This document shows, in pieces, positions 26,016 to 34,832 of a DNA stretch of 64,000 nucleotides. Below the pieces are notes generated by a model, which was not told where the DNA came from, did not search any database, and saw only the letters and a program-made list of their open reading frames with translations. The DNA lies in contig CAYZOV010000002.1 of the NCBI GenBank assembly GCA_964480525.1, positions 55,338 through 119,337 on the forward strand, written 5' to 3'. Position numbers and translations under genes: made by a program. The stretch comes from JAAZZIT01 sp964480525 (GTDB lineage: Bacteria; Bacillota; Clostridia; Oscillospirales; Ruminococcaceae). The number at the start of each line of letters is the position of its first letter. Positions within the stretch are counted from its first letter, which is position 1.

Positions 26016-26044
26016 TTGTAATTTCTACAAAAATATGTTATAAT
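26016..26044 (+). promoter_or_regulatory. Promoter of the M50-scpAB operon
   Basis: TTGTAA (26016-26021), 17-bp spacer, TATAAT (26039-26044). Confidence 0.8.
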
Positions 26045-26101
26045 GTATCCTGAGTAATTTTGAATTTTCGCACAAATCGCTAATACAGAAAGGAAACACA
26101 A

Positions 26102-26806
26102 ATGAATTTTTTCAATAATCTTACCACAATCGACGGCATAATTCAAATCGGAGTTCACCTTATAATAATTTTTATGATTTTGCCTATACACGAAGCCGCA
26201 CACGCTTTTGTGGCGTATAAAATGGGCGACATGACCGCTTATTATAAGGGCAGACTTACCATAAATCCACTTGCACATATTGACCCTATCGGTGCGCTGT
26301 GCTTGCTTTTGACGGGCTACGGCTGGGCTAAACCTGTGCCGATTAACCCTTTGAAATTTAAAAATTACCGTGGCGGAATTGCTCTTACGGCTCTCGCAGG
26401 TCCTCTTTCAAACCTTATCGTGGGATTTATCGGCATGATTGCGTACCGTGTTCTTATTGAAATTCCGTATTCGTTGGAAACTTTGATAGATTACGCTAAC
26501 CAAGAGGGTGTGCTGTATTATGTGCTTTTCTTCTTGCAGTATTTTATCGTAATAAACATCGGTCTTGCGATTTTTAACCTTATCCCGATTCCGCCACTTG
26601 ACGGCTCGAAAATTTTAAGCTATTTCACACCTGCGTCATTTGATTATAAAATCGCCCAGTACCAACAATATATTTACATCGGCTTTTTGGTTGTAATGTT
26701 TTCGGGCATTTTAGATACGCCGTTGTATTTTATCAGAGAACTTATTTGGAATCTGTTTGTTTTCCTGACAAACTGGGTGCCATATGTTGTGGGAATTTTC
26801 ATATAA
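26102..26806 (+). CDS. Site-2-type M50 zinc metalloprotease
   Basis: 234 aa with about six membrane helices. HEAAHAF (about residues 31-37) is the HExxH zinc motif and NLIPIPPLDGSKIL (about 162-175) carries the third ligand Asp; this arrangement matches the short YwhC-like M50 family. The family cuts substrates inside membranes, but the substrate here is unknown. It begins a transcript leading into scpA and scpB, a common order in clostridia. Confidence 0.9.
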   Translation: MNFFNNLTTIDGIIQIGVHLIIIFMILPIHEAAHAFVAYKMGDMTAYYKGRLTINPLAHIDPIGALCLLLTGYGWAKPVPINPLKFKNYRGGIALTALAGPLSNLIVGFIGMIAYRVLIEIPYSLETLIDYANQEGVLYYVLFFLQYFIVINIGLAIFNLIPIPPLDGSKILSYFTPASFDYKIAQYQQYIYIGFLVVMFSGILDTPLYFIRELIWNLFVFLTNWVPYVVGIFI

Positions 26807-26828
26807 AATTTGAAACGGATTAACTTTT

Positions 26829-27593
26829 ATGAGTACACTTAACTTTAAACTTGAAAAATTTGAAGGACCGCTTGACTTGCTTCTTCATCTTATTTCAAAA
26901 CATAAACTTAATATTTATGATATAGAAATTTCCCTTTTGCTGGAACAATATCTTGCTTATATCGACGGGCTTCACCAACAGGATTTTGAACTTGCGGGAG
27001 AATTTCTGGAAATGGCGGCTAGGCTTGTTTATATCAAAACCGTGTCCCTTTTGCCAAAACCTAACGAAGCGGAAGAATTAAAGAGGGAACTTGAGGGTAC
27101 GCTTATTGAGTATTCTCTTTGCAAGCAAGCAGCCGAACGACTTAAACAACAATATATCGGCGGTGAAATTTTTGTCCGCAAACCTGTTGTAATCCCAATG
27201 GACAAAACCTATACCCGAACTCACGAACCGTACATTCTGACTGACGCTTATATGGGAATTTCCGTTAAGGAGCGTAAATTCACACCGCTGAAAGCTGACG
27301 TTTTCAAACCCCTTGTTACCAAACGTGTGGTGTCTGTTACGTCACGGGTTTTCTATATTTTGCGAAAACTTTACAACAACGAAACTTTCAAAATGGACGA
27401 CCTTTACAAGGGATTGACGGACGTTTCCGAACGTGTGGCTACATTTTTGGCGGTGTTGGAACTGACAAAAAACGGCAGAATTTTAATAAGCGACGACAAT
27501 ACCGAAATTTGCCTTGAAAGACGTGCTAAAACGTCGGCAAAGCTTAATTTGGAGGATAATAATGCAAATAGAAGAAAAAATATCGGTGATTGA
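26829..27593 (+). CDS. scpA: Segregation and condensation protein A
   Basis: 254 aa. The N terminus (NFKLEKFEGPLDLLLHLI) is the ScpA signature, with MAARLVYIKTVSLLP next and a winged-helix end (FLAVLELTKNGRI). ScpA is the kleisin subunit that bridges SMC heads and binds ScpB during chromosome condensation. Its end overlaps scpB by 32 bp, indicating coupled translation. Confidence 0.95.
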   Translation: MSTLNFKLEKFEGPLDLLLHLISKHKLNIYDIEISLLLEQYLAYIDGLHQQDFELAGEFLEMAARLVYIKTVSLLPKPNEAEELKRELEGTLIEYSLCKQAAERLKQQYIGGEIFVRKPVVIPMDKTYTRTHEPYILTDAYMGISVKERKFTPLKADVFKPLVTKRVVSVTSRVFYILRKLYNNETFKMDDLYKGLTDVSERVATFLAVLELTKNGRILISDDNTEICLERRAKTSAKLNLEDNNANRRKNIGD

Positions 27594-28113
27594 GGCAATA
27601 ATTTTTTCAAGCGGCGACCCTATCGAAACCGATAAAATTGCCTTTGCCGCCGAAGTGGAAACCGAAACCGTGGAAAAACTTATTCGCCTTTTAAACGATA
27701 GATACGAAAAAACAAATTCCGCCTTGCGTGTTGTTAAACTGGGCGAATCATACCAGATGACAACGGAAACAAAGTACGCTTCGTATGTTAAAAATGCTTT
27801 GGAAACCAAGAAAAATTCCGCACTTTCTCAGGCGGCTTTGGAAGCTTTGACAATTGTTGCGTATAACCAGCCCGTCACCAAAAGCTTCGTGGAGCAGGTG
27901 CGTGGCGTAGACAGTTCGGGCGTTATTAACGCTTTGGTGGAAAAGGAACTTTTGGAAGAAGCAGGCAGACTTGATTTGCCCGGACGACCTGTTGCCTATC
28001 GCACAACCGCAAACTTTTTAAGGTGTTTTAAACTCGAAAGCATAGACCAACTTCCACCGCTTCCGACCCACGACGAACAAATTACTATGGACGAAATATC
28101 GGCGGAAAATTAA
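27562..28113 (+). CDS. scpB: Segregation and condensation protein B
   Basis: 183 aa, starting at the ATG with GGAGGATAAT upstream and lying within the end of scpA. Tandem winged helices: VIEAIIFSSGDPIETDKI, then ALEALTIVAYNQPVTK with RGVDSSGVINALVEKELLEEAGR, the second wing, and PGRPVAYRTT. ScpB dimers bind ScpA in the SMC complex. DUF2953 follows 39 bp downstream. Confidence 0.95.
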   Translation: MQIEEKISVIEAIIFSSGDPIETDKIAFAAEVETETVEKLIRLLNDRYEKTNSALRVVKLGESYQMTTETKYASYVKNALETKKNSALSQAALEALTIVAYNQPVTKSFVEQVRGVDSSGVINALVEKELLEEAGRLDLPGRPVAYRTTANFLRCFKLESIDQLPPLPTHDEQITMDEISAEN

Positions 28114-28152
28114 GAAAACCTGTTTTGAAAAAGGAGATGAGGGCGTATTATA

Positions 28153-28974
28153 GTGCTGAAAATTTTGCTGTGGGTTTTGCTGGGACTTGTTGCCCTCGTT
28201 GTTGTTTTGTTGCATTTTTCGGTGCGGGCGTTTGTTAAATTTGACGGCAAAAACGCAGACGTTAAGGTTAAGTATCTGTTTTTTACCCTCTACCCACGCC
28301 CCGAAAAAAAGAATAAAACAACTCAAATAACAAAAACTAGTATTGCTTCGGACGAAAGCAATACGCAAATTGTTACCGATTCTTCGGGCGAAATCCAGCC
28401 TGAAAATGTTAATATTAAACCCGACGAAGGGGTTATTGAAAAAGAAAGTTCTTCGCAACCGACAGAAGAATTAAATCCACCCCCAAAACACAAAGTTGCG
28501 GAAAACAAGGAAAATAAGGAAAATAAACAGTCCTTAAAAGATAAAATTAACGATTATAAAGAAAAATGGCGTAAAATTAAACCTTATGTTCCTATGTCGT
28601 GGAAAAGCGTTAAAAAACTTCTCAAAACCATACGTTTTACCCACACCGATATCGAAATTACAACGGGCAAAGAGGACGCATACGACAGCGCAATGTTTTA
28701 CGGCAAAGTAAACGCCGCACTTTACAACGGACTTGCTTTGCTTGGCGAAATTTTTACAATGCACTATAAGTCAACGAAAGTAAATTGTGTGTTTAACCGA
28801 GATACTTTGGATTTTTCCGTGGAAACTCAGGTGCGCGTCAGACCGTCGGCTGTGATTGCCATAGCTTTTTGTACCCTTGTTAATTATTTGAAAATCTATC
28901 TTAAACAACGCAAAATCAATAAAAAATTAAATGAAACGGAGAGTGCTGAAAATGAACGAACAGCAAAAGCTTGA
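28153..28974 (+). CDS. DUF2953 family membrane protein (YtfI-like)
   Basis: 273 aa from a GTG with GAGGG 9 nt upstream. An N-terminal membrane helix (about residues 3-24), a stretch with a Lys/Glu/Ser-rich linker (about 55-125) and a C-terminal domain (about 145-265) with FTHTDIEITTGKEDAYDSAMFYGKVNA. DUF2953 proteins usually sit directly before gerW/ytfJ, as here (22-bp overlap). Function unknown; the pairing with a sporulation gene suggests a spore role. Confidence 0.82.
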   Translation: MLKILLWVLLGLVALVVVLLHFSVRAFVKFDGKNADVKVKYLFFTLYPRPEKKNKTTQITKTSIASDESNTQIVTDSSGEIQPENVNIKPDEGVIEKESSSQPTEELNPPPKHKVAENKENKENKQSLKDKINDYKEKWRKIKPYVPMSWKSVKKLLKTIRFTHTDIEITTGKEDAYDSAMFYGKVNAALYNGLALLGEIFTMHYKSTKVNCVFNRDTLDFSVETQVRVRPSAVIAIAFCTLVNYLKIYLKQRKINKKLNETESAENERTAKA

Positions 28975-29344
28975 AGGTTTGGTATCAAGTGCAATGGAAA
29001 AAATTAAGGAATTGGTGGACTGCGAAACCATTATCGGAAAACCTATTACCGTAGGCGACGGAACAACGATTATCCCTGTGTCCAAAGTTTCTCTTGGCTT
29101 TGCAACGGGCGGAAGCGATTTGCCGTCGAAAAATGCAAAAGACCTTTTCGGTGGCGGTTCGGGTGCAGGCGTTTCAATTTCGCCAATCGCTTTTATTGCA
29201 ATTTCAAACGGCGAAGTTAAACTTTTACAGCTTTCTATGAACGCCGACAAAGGCAATGCAATTGTTAATATGGTGCCTGAGGTTATCGACAAAATTACGG
29301 ATTTTATAAATAAGAAAAAGGAAGAAAATCCAAACGTGGAATAA
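28952..29344 (+). CDS. gerW: GerW/YtfJ sporulation protein
   Basis: 130 aa from the ATG with GGAGAGTG upstream. LVSSAMEKIKELVDCETIIGKPI at the N terminus, GDGTTIIPVSKVSLGFATGGSD and GGSGAGVSISPIAFIAI give the conserved beta-rich YtfJ core. Required for germination in Bacillus (GerW); the biochemical role is not settled. It overlaps DUF2953 and precedes a DacF-like carboxypeptidase. Confidence 0.9.
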   Translation: MNEQQKLEGLVSSAMEKIKELVDCETIIGKPITVGDGTTIIPVSKVSLGFATGGSDLPSKNAKDLFGGGSGAGVSISPIAFIAISNGEVKLLQLSMNADKGNAIVNMVPEVIDKITDFINKKKEENPNVE

Positions 29345-29362
29345 CTTTCAAGGCGTGATTCA

Positions 29363-29391
29363 GAATTAAATTTATTTGTCCACCCATACTA
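29363..29391 (+). promoter_or_regulatory. Sigma-F/G-like promoter of the dacF-type gene
   Basis: GAATT (29363-29367), 17-bp spacer, CATACTA (29385-29391). The -10 fits the forespore consensus CATNHTA exactly and the -35 matches GHATR at four of five bases. In Bacillus, dacF is under forespore sigma factors. Confidence 0.5.
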
Positions 29392-29415
29392 ATTGTACAC
29401 AAAAACGGGGGTGGA
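29379..29415 (+). promoter_or_regulatory. Inverted repeat that could hide the dacF ribosome site
   Basis: TCCACCC (29379-29385) is the complement of GGGTGGA (29409-29415), which contains the SD of the carboxypeptidase gene. Only transcripts that start upstream would carry both arms; one from the forespore-type promoter would begin after the left arm. Confidence 0.5.
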
Positions 29416-29419
29416 TTGA

Positions 29420-30577
29420 ATGAAAAAATTCGTTTTTAAAAATATATCCTTATGCCTTTGCACGGCGGTTTTTCTTTTGAATTTTGCAAATTTTACAACT
29501 TCCGTGGCGGACATTGAAATTTCCGCCCGGTCGTCAATTGTTATCGAAGCACGGACGGGTAGAGTAGTTTATGAAAAAAACGCCTATGAAACACGCCCTA
29601 TGGCTTCCACAACCAAAATTATGTCAACTCTCATTGCTCTTGAACAACCGAACCTTGACGAATATTTTACTGTGGATAGCGAAGCTATCAAAGTCGAAGG
29701 TTCTTCAATGGGACTTAAAGAGGGCGACCAAGTGACGTTGCGAACGCTTTGTTATGGAATGATGTTACCCAGCGGTAATGATTCGGCAAACGCAACGGCT
29801 GTGAAAATTGCGGGAAGCATTGAAAAATTTGCGGATATGATGAACGAAAAAGCGTCGGAAATCGGACTTGAAAATACTCATTTTGTCACGCCGTCGGGAC
29901 TTGACGACGACACGGACGACCATTATTCCACGGCGTATGATATGGCAAAATTGACGGCTTATGCAATGCAAAATGAGGAATTTCGTCAAATTTGCGGTTG
30001 TGCAAACGCAAAAGTAACCTTTGGAAATCCGCCTTTTGACAGGTGGCTTACGAACAACAACAAGCTTTTGAATATGTGCGACGGCGTTGTGGGGGTTAAA
30101 ACAGGCTTTACCGATAAGGCGAAACGTTGCCTTGTTTCAGCGTGCGAGCGTGACGGCGTAACACTTATCTGCGTTACACTTAATGCTCCCGACGACTGGA
30201 ACGACCATATAAAATTGTATGAATATGGGTTTGCAAAAATTAAAAATTATGCTTTGCCTTGCGAATTCGGACAGCTTAAAGCAAATGTTGTGGGCGGAAA
30301 ATCCGACAGCGTTTATGTAAAAATGTCAAAAACACCTACTGCGTCTTTGTTTTTCGACGAATTGGCAAAAGTTAAAACCGAAGTTTTGCTTGACGGATTT
30401 TATTATGCCCCGATTATTGACGGCGAAATTTTGGGAAAAGTGAATTTTTACGTTGACGGGCAACTTGTTCAAACCGTTGACCTTGTTGCAACAAGCGAAG
30501 TGGCGGTTTACCAAACCGACGAAAACAGCGTGGTTAAAAAGGCGTTGATAAAAATTAAGGATTATTTAAAATTGTAA
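29420..30577 (+). CDS. DacF-like D-alanyl-D-alanine carboxypeptidase
   Basis: 385 aa with a signal sequence (about 1-30). The penicillin-binding triad is complete: STTKI (Ser about 65), SGN in LPSGNDSAN, and KTG in VGVKTGFTDKAKRC. A C-terminal beta-domain (about 285-370) follows. Such enzymes remove the terminal D-Ala of peptidoglycan stem peptides. Context after gerW and a forespore-like promoter suggest the DacF branch acting on spore cortex or germ-cell wall. No separate C-terminal membrane helix is evident. Confidence 0.88.
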   Translation: MKKFVFKNISLCLCTAVFLLNFANFTTSVADIEISARSSIVIEARTGRVVYEKNAYETRPMASTTKIMSTLIALEQPNLDEYFTVDSEAIKVEGSSMGLKEGDQVTLRTLCYGMMLPSGNDSANATAVKIAGSIEKFADMMNEKASEIGLENTHFVTPSGLDDDTDDHYSTAYDMAKLTAYAMQNEEFRQICGCANAKVTFGNPPFDRWLTNNNKLLNMCDGVVGVKTGFTDKAKRCLVSACERDGVTLICVTLNAPDDWNDHIKLYEYGFAKIKNYALPCEFGQLKANVVGGKSDSVYVKMSKTPTASLFFDELAKVKTEVLLDGFYYAPIIDGEILGKVNFYVDGQLVQTVDLVATSEVAVYQTDENSVVKKALIKIKDYLKL

Positions 30578-30604
30578 ACGAAAAAGGGGAAACCTTTTTT
30601 CGTT
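30577..30604 (+). terminator. Likely terminator after the dacF-type gene
   Basis: AACGAAAAAGG and CCTTTTTTCGTT pair around a short GGAAA loop, with one unpaired T; the T-run is inside the stem, so efficiency is uncertain. Confidence 0.55.
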
Positions 30605-30643
30605 ACATAAAATTACTGTAGGGATTACAGAAAGGAAATGTTT

Positions 30644-31378
30644 ATGGAAAAAATCAGAATTCAGAAAATTATTGCCGAAAGCGGATACTGTTCACGAAGA
30701 AAGGCAGAGGAGCTTATTTCCGCAAACCGTGTTCAGGTAAACGGCAGACCGTGCAAGCTTGGGGATAAGGCTTTGCCAAAGGATATTATCAGCATTGACG
30801 GTGAAAATCTTTATATTCCTAAGAAAAAGGATATGTATTACATAATGCTCCACAAACCCCGTGGATATGTAACAACAATGTCCGACGAACTTGACAGAAA
30901 GTGCGTTATCGACCTGCTTGACGGCATTGACGAGCGTGTTTACCCGATTGGTCGTCTTGACCGAAATTCCGAGGGGCTTTTGCTGTTTACAAACGACGGA
31001 AAATTTGCAAACGATATTATGCACCCGTCAAAACATATCACAAAGACCTACCGTGTAACCGTGCGCCCTGACGTTACCGACGAACAGCTTGTCCAACTTT
31101 CTGAGGGTGTTGAAATTGACGGACGAAAGACTTTGCCGTGTACAATTACGGTTTTGGATAAACAGCCGGGCAGAGTGGTTATGCAAATGGTAATCAAAGA
31201 GGGCAGGAACCGTCAGATAAGAAAAATGTGCGAAGCCGTGGGACTTGAAGTCGCAAGGCTTAAAAGAACGGCTATCGGTCCTGTAAAACTGGGAATGTTA
31301 AAACCGGGGGAATACCGTGAGCTTAAACCTGACGAATTGCGAGCTTTACGAAACGCACTTTCAAAGAAAAACGGGTAG
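30644..31378 (+). CDS. rluB: RsuA/RluB-family rRNA pseudouridine synthase
   Basis: 244 aa from the ATG 8 nt after AGGA; an ATG two codons earlier sits too close to it. N-terminal S4 domain (RIQKIIAESGYCSRRKAEELI), then the catalytic domain with VYPIGRLDRNSEGLLLFTND, in which the Asp is the nucleophile, and KEGRNRQIRKM. The family makes pseudouridine at one position of 23S or 16S rRNA; RluB type is favoured by length and by the scpAB-dac-rluB order in Firmicutes. Small gene follows 9 bp after. Confidence 0.9.
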   Translation: MEKIRIQKIIAESGYCSRRKAEELISANRVQVNGRPCKLGDKALPKDIISIDGENLYIPKKKDMYYIMLHKPRGYVTTMSDELDRKCVIDLLDGIDERVYPIGRLDRNSEGLLLFTNDGKFANDIMHPSKHITKTYRVTVRPDVTDEQLVQLSEGVEIDGRKTLPCTITVLDKQPGRVVMQMVIKEGRNRQIRKMCEAVGLEVARLKRTAIGPVKLGMLKPGEYRELKPDELRALRNALSKKNG

Positions 31379-31387
31379 GGAAGAAAA

Positions 31388-31756
31388 ATGCTTGAAATTT
31401 TACAGACGAAAAATTTTGAAAAATATATCCCGCAACTTGAAAAAATGGGTATAATTGAAAATTTTCCTAACGTTGTGGAAGCAACCGACAAGGACGAAAT
31501 TTTGGGAATCGGGATTTATCACTTTGACAGCGACGGAGTGGTTTTGGACGAAATTTCGGCAAACGGCGATTTGTACCTTTATGACGGAATAGTCCGTGCA
31601 ATACTTTTTTTGGCAATGATGAAAGGAATCGACGTTGCAAAATTCAATCTTTCGGATATGACTAATGCCACAAAGTTGGGTTTTGTGAAAAATGGTGAAA
31701 AAATCCTATCGCCTGTTACGAGTTTTATGTCTAAATGTAAAAGTTGTGGAAAATAA
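31388..31756 (+). CDS. Small GNAT-like protein, unassigned
   Basis: 122 aa, RBS TAGGGAAG. The order of strands (EILGIGIYHFDSDG, VVLDEISANGDLYLYDGIVRAILFLAM, then a LGFVKNGEKI end) resembles a short, incomplete acetyltransferase fold, but the classic acetyl-CoA loop is not obvious. It ends with CKSCGK. Directly after the rluB-like gene in the same direction. Possibly a reduced GNAT; no function assigned. Confidence 0.55.
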   Translation: MLEILQTKNFEKYIPQLEKMGIIENFPNVVEATDKDEILGIGIYHFDSDGVVLDEISANGDLYLYDGIVRAILFLAMMKGIDVAKFNLSDMTNATKLGFVKNGEKILSPVTSFMSKCKSCGK

Positions 31757-31768
31757 TTTGTTAGTTTC

Positions 31769-31797
31769 TTGTCAAAGTCAAAAAAATGTAGTATAAT
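31769..31797 (+). promoter_or_regulatory. Promoter of the biotin carrier-carboxyltransferase operon
   Basis: TTGTCA (31769-31774), 17-bp spacer, TATAAT (31792-31797). Confidence 0.82.
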
Positions 31798-31838
31798 AAA
31801 ACTATGAATTTAAATTTTAAAGATAGGTGGAATTTTTT

Positions 31839-32180
31839 ATGAGAAAGTTCAATATTAACGTAAACGGAAAAGCTTATAACGTAGAGGTTGAAGAAGTTAC
31901 AAACGGCGCTGCTCCTGTTGCTACACCTGTTGCTGCTGCTCCTGCTGCCGCACCTGTATCTGCTGACGGTGAAAAGGTTACATCACCAATGCCGGGAACA
32001 ATTCTTGACATCAAAGTAAACGTTGGCGACAGCGTTTCGGCAGGTCAGGCTATCTTCGTTTTGGAAGCTATGAAAATGGAAAACGACATCAACGCTCCAT
32101 GCGCAGGTAAAGTTCTCAGCATTAACACAACAAAGGGTTCTGCTGTTGAAACTGGTACAGTTCTTGCTGTAATCGGATAA
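31839..32180 (+). CDS. Biotin carrier protein of a decarboxylase/carboxylase
   Basis: 113 aa from the ATG, since an in-frame GTG lies inside the ribosome site AGGTGG. A short N-terminal segment (FNINVNGKAYNVEVEEV), an Ala/Pro linker (about 30-45), and the biotinyl domain with PMPGTILDIKVNVGDSV and the biotinylation site EAMKMEND (Lys). It should carry CO2 for the carboxyltransferase encoded 34 bp downstream, as in oxaloacetate/methylmalonyl-CoA decarboxylase gamma or pyruvate carboxylase parts. Confidence 0.9.
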   Translation: MRKFNINVNGKAYNVEVEEVTNGAAPVATPVAAAPAAAPVSADGEKVTSPMPGTILDIKVNVGDSVSAGQAIFVLEAMKMENDINAPCAGKVLSINTTKGSAVETGTVLAVIG

Positions 32181-32214
32181 CTTTTTTACATATCACACGA
32201 AAGGACTAAATTCT

Positions 32215-33612
32215 ATGTCAAAGCTTAAAATTACCGAAACTGTTCTTCGTGACGCTCATCAGTCACTTCTTGCAACAAGAATGACAATGGACGAAATGCG
32301 TCCGATTCTTTCAAAAATGGACAAAATCGGGTTTTATTCTGCCGAAGTCTGGGGCGGTGCAACGTTTGATTCATGCCTGAGATTTCTTAACGAAGACCCG
32401 TGGGAAAGACTTCGTATAATCAGAAACGAAATGCCTAATACTAAACTTCAAATGCTGTTCAGAGGACAGAATATGTTGGGTTATAGACATTACGCCGACG
32501 ACCTTGTAGAGTATTTTGTACAAAAATCTGTTGCAAACGGTATTGATATTATCAGAATTTTTGACGCCCTTAACGACATCAGAAACCTCGAAACATCAAT
32601 AAAGGCTGCTAAAAAAGAGGGCGCACACGCACAGGTTGCTATTTCGTATACTTTGGGCGAAGTGTTCACCCATGATTATTATGTAAATTACGCAAAGCAG
32701 ATTGAAAACGCAGGCGCAGATTCAATTTGTATTAAGGATATGGCGGCACTTCTCACACCTTATGAGGCTGAAACCCTTACAAGAGATTTGAAAAAGGCTG
32801 TTAAAATCCCTGTACAGTTACATACACATTACACATCGGGACTTGCTTCAATGTGTATTATGAAAGCTGTTGAGGCAGGGGTTGACGTGGTTGATACAGC
32901 AATGTCACCGCTCGCATTGGGAACATCACACGCTCCGACAGAATCTATTGTTGCTGCATTTCAAGGCACACAGTACGATACGGGCATTGACTTAAAGGCC
33001 CTCACAGAAGTTAGAGATTACTTTATGACATTGAGAAAGAAATATATCGACAGCGGACTTCTTGACCCTAAAATGCTTGCAACAGACGCAAACGCTCTTA
33101 TTTATCAGGTTCCGGGCGGTATGCTCTCAAATCTTCTTTCGCAGCTTAAACAGGCTGGAAAGGCTGACCAGTTCGACGAGGTTCTTAAAGAAGTTCCGAG
33201 AGTTCGTAAAGATTCAGGTTACCCACCACTTGTTACACCTACTTCCCAGATTGTGGGAACGCAGGCTGTGTTTAACGTAATTATGGGCGAAAGATATAAG
33301 ACTGTTACTAAGGAATTTAAGGGGCTTGTTAAGGGCGAATATGGTAAAACTCCTGTTGAAATTTCGCCTGAATTTCAGAAGAAAATTTTGGGCGACGAGG
33401 AACCTATCACCTGCCGTCCTGCAGACCTTTTGAAACCTGAACTTGAAGAAATGAAGAAAGAATGTGCGGAATGGACTCAACAGGACGAGGACGTTCTTAG
33501 CTATGCAATGTTCCCGAAGGTTGCTCCTAAGTTCTTCGAGGCTAGAAAGAACGGCGCACTTGATAACCAGTCAGGCACTTCTGATATGGTAATTAAGATT
33601 ACGGAAGTATAA
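32215..33612 (+). CDS. oadA: Carboxyltransferase subunit (oxaloacetate decarboxylase alpha type)
   Basis: 465 aa. The DRE-TIM-barrel domain starts TETVLRDAHQSLLATRM, whose Asp-Ala-His is a zinc-site signature; ICIKDMAALL holds the conserved Lys and LHTHYTSG the two metal His. A conserved C-terminal domain follows (about 300-450), but there is no biotinyl domain, which is on the separate carrier upstream. It moves carboxyl between oxaloacetate/pyruvate and carrier biotin. The membrane beta subunit is not in the window, so a two-part pyruvate carboxylase-like role remains possible. Confidence 0.9.
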   Translation: MSKLKITETVLRDAHQSLLATRMTMDEMRPILSKMDKIGFYSAEVWGGATFDSCLRFLNEDPWERLRIIRNEMPNTKLQMLFRGQNMLGYRHYADDLVEYFVQKSVANGIDIIRIFDALNDIRNLETSIKAAKKEGAHAQVAISYTLGEVFTHDYYVNYAKQIENAGADSICIKDMAALLTPYEAETLTRDLKKAVKIPVQLHTHYTSGLASMCIMKAVEAGVDVVDTAMSPLALGTSHAPTESIVAAFQGTQYDTGIDLKALTEVRDYFMTLRKKYIDSGLLDPKMLATDANALIYQVPGGMLSNLLSQLKQAGKADQFDEVLKEVPRVRKDSGYPPLVTPTSQIVGTQAVFNVIMGERYKTVTKEFKGLVKGEYGKTPVEISPEFQKKILGDEEPITCRPADLLKPELEEMKKECAEWTQQDEDVLSYAMFPKVAPKFFEARKNGALDNQSGTSDMVIKITEV

Positions 33613-33628
33613 TTTATAAAAAATTTAC

Positions 33629-33667
33629 AAAGTGCAGAATTTGACAAAAAAATTCTGCACTTTTTTT
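33629..33667 (+). terminator. Terminator after the carboxyltransferase gene
   Basis: AAAGTGCAGAATTT and AAATTCTGCACTTT pair over 14 bp with a 7-nt loop, followed by a T-run. Confidence 0.92.
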
Positions 33668-33686
33668 GTGAATTTTTCCGAAGTTA

Positions 33687-33715
33687 TTGAAAAAAATAAC
33701 TGTATGTGGTAAAAT
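33687..33715 (+). promoter_or_regulatory. Promoter of the GDSL esterase gene
   Basis: TTGAAA (33687-33692), 17-bp spacer, TAAAAT (33710-33715). Confidence 0.78.
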
Positions 33716-33776
33716 AAGTGTAAAGTCGTTGGCTTAATAATTGGGTATTTTGAAATTTGCGAAAGGGGAGTGCTGT

Positions 33777-34745
33777 GTGAAAGTTTTAAAAAGAATTTTT
33801 TGTGGGGTTATCGCCTGTTTTGTAGCTGTATTTGGCAGTTTGGTAGGCCTTTGCGACGAAAATCAACCGAAAAGTGTTACGATTTTAGGTGATTCAATCG
33901 CAAGCGGTTACGGTTTGGAAAATTATTCCGTTGAGGATAAATCGAAATGTGAAAGTTATGGAAATCTTTTGAAAAAATATTTTGAAATTTCCGACGAAAA
34001 CTATTCAAATTTTGCCCTTGACGGGCAAACATCAGACGAGTTGTATAAAAATCTTCTCAACGGAAATTATGACGACAGTTTAAAAAACGACTTGGTGATT
34101 ATTTCCATAGGCGGAAATGATTTGTTAAGTGTGATTTTGGGTGAAAATTCTCCGCTTTTTGAAAAAACACAAATAGATAAATTTCTAAGCGGTGAAATGG
34201 GACTAATGCAGGCGTTACAGGGTGCTGATTTGATAGGAATTGTGAAAGAAATTTCCGTTAAATCCGACGAAAAAGTGTCTGAATTTAGCCAAAATATTCC
34301 GCTTATAATCGACTATGTTAAGTCTGAAAATCCCCACGCCCAAATTGTTCTCCAAAACCTCTATAACCCCATGAATACGGGGGTTGAAGCGATTGATACG
34401 GTGTACGCAACAAGTATTTCTAAGCTAAACAACGCAATTTCGCAGGTTGACGGCGTGGTGATTTGCGACGTTTTCAGCAGTTTTGCACAAAGTGAAGCTA
34501 GTCTTATTCAACGGGATTTCACCCACCCGAACAGCGACGGACATAAGCTGATTTTTGAAACAATGAAAACAACCGTCGCTGAAAACTGTAACTTTTCTTA
34601 TGAAAAACAGGCAATATCGGACAATGTATCTAATAAAAATTTACAGAAAAATAAACTTTTGTTAATTTTGTCCGTACTAATAATAGTTACGATTTTGGTT
34701 GTTGGTTACGTTTTCAATGTCAAAAAGCGAAAAAAACGTTCCTGA
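33777..34745 (+). CDS. Secreted, membrane-tethered SGNH/GDSL esterase
   Basis: 322 aa from a GTG, supported by GGGGAG about 7 nt upstream; a start 12 codons earlier would lengthen the region before the signal peptide. Signal segment (about 1-25), then ILGDSIASGYG with the catalytic Ser, IISIGGNDLLS (block III) and RDFTHPNSDGHKL with Asp and His. A C-terminal membrane helix (about 293-313) and KKRKKRS would hold it at the cell surface. The ester substrate is unknown; removal of acetyl groups from polysaccharide or wall is possible. Confidence 0.83.
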   Translation: MKVLKRIFCGVIACFVAVFGSLVGLCDENQPKSVTILGDSIASGYGLENYSVEDKSKCESYGNLLKKYFEISDENYSNFALDGQTSDELYKNLLNGNYDDSLKNDLVIISIGGNDLLSVILGENSPLFEKTQIDKFLSGEMGLMQALQGADLIGIVKEISVKSDEKVSEFSQNIPLIIDYVKSENPHAQIVLQNLYNPMNTGVEAIDTVYATSISKLNNAISQVDGVVICDVFSSFAQSEASLIQRDFTHPNSDGHKLIFETMKTTVAENCNFSYEKQAISDNVSNKNLQKNKLLLILSVLIIVTILVVGYVFNVKKRKKRS

Positions 34746-34774
34746 AACCCATAAAAATTTGGATTATCGACCTA

Positions 34775-34804
34775 TTGACGAGGGCAGGGGAAAAGTTGTA
34801 TAAT
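34775..34804 (+). promoter_or_regulatory. Promoter of rpe
   Basis: TTGACG (34775-34780), 18-bp spacer, TATAAT (34799-34804). Confidence 0.78.
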
Positions 34805-34832
34805 TATCTTAGTAAGACTTTGGAGGACATTT

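Noticed and set aside
32215..33612. Pyruvate carboxylase as the call for the carboxyltransferase
   Set aside because: There is no biotin carboxylase domain or gene in the window; the separate carrier suits oxaloacetate or methylmalonyl decarboxylase type better, though not proven.
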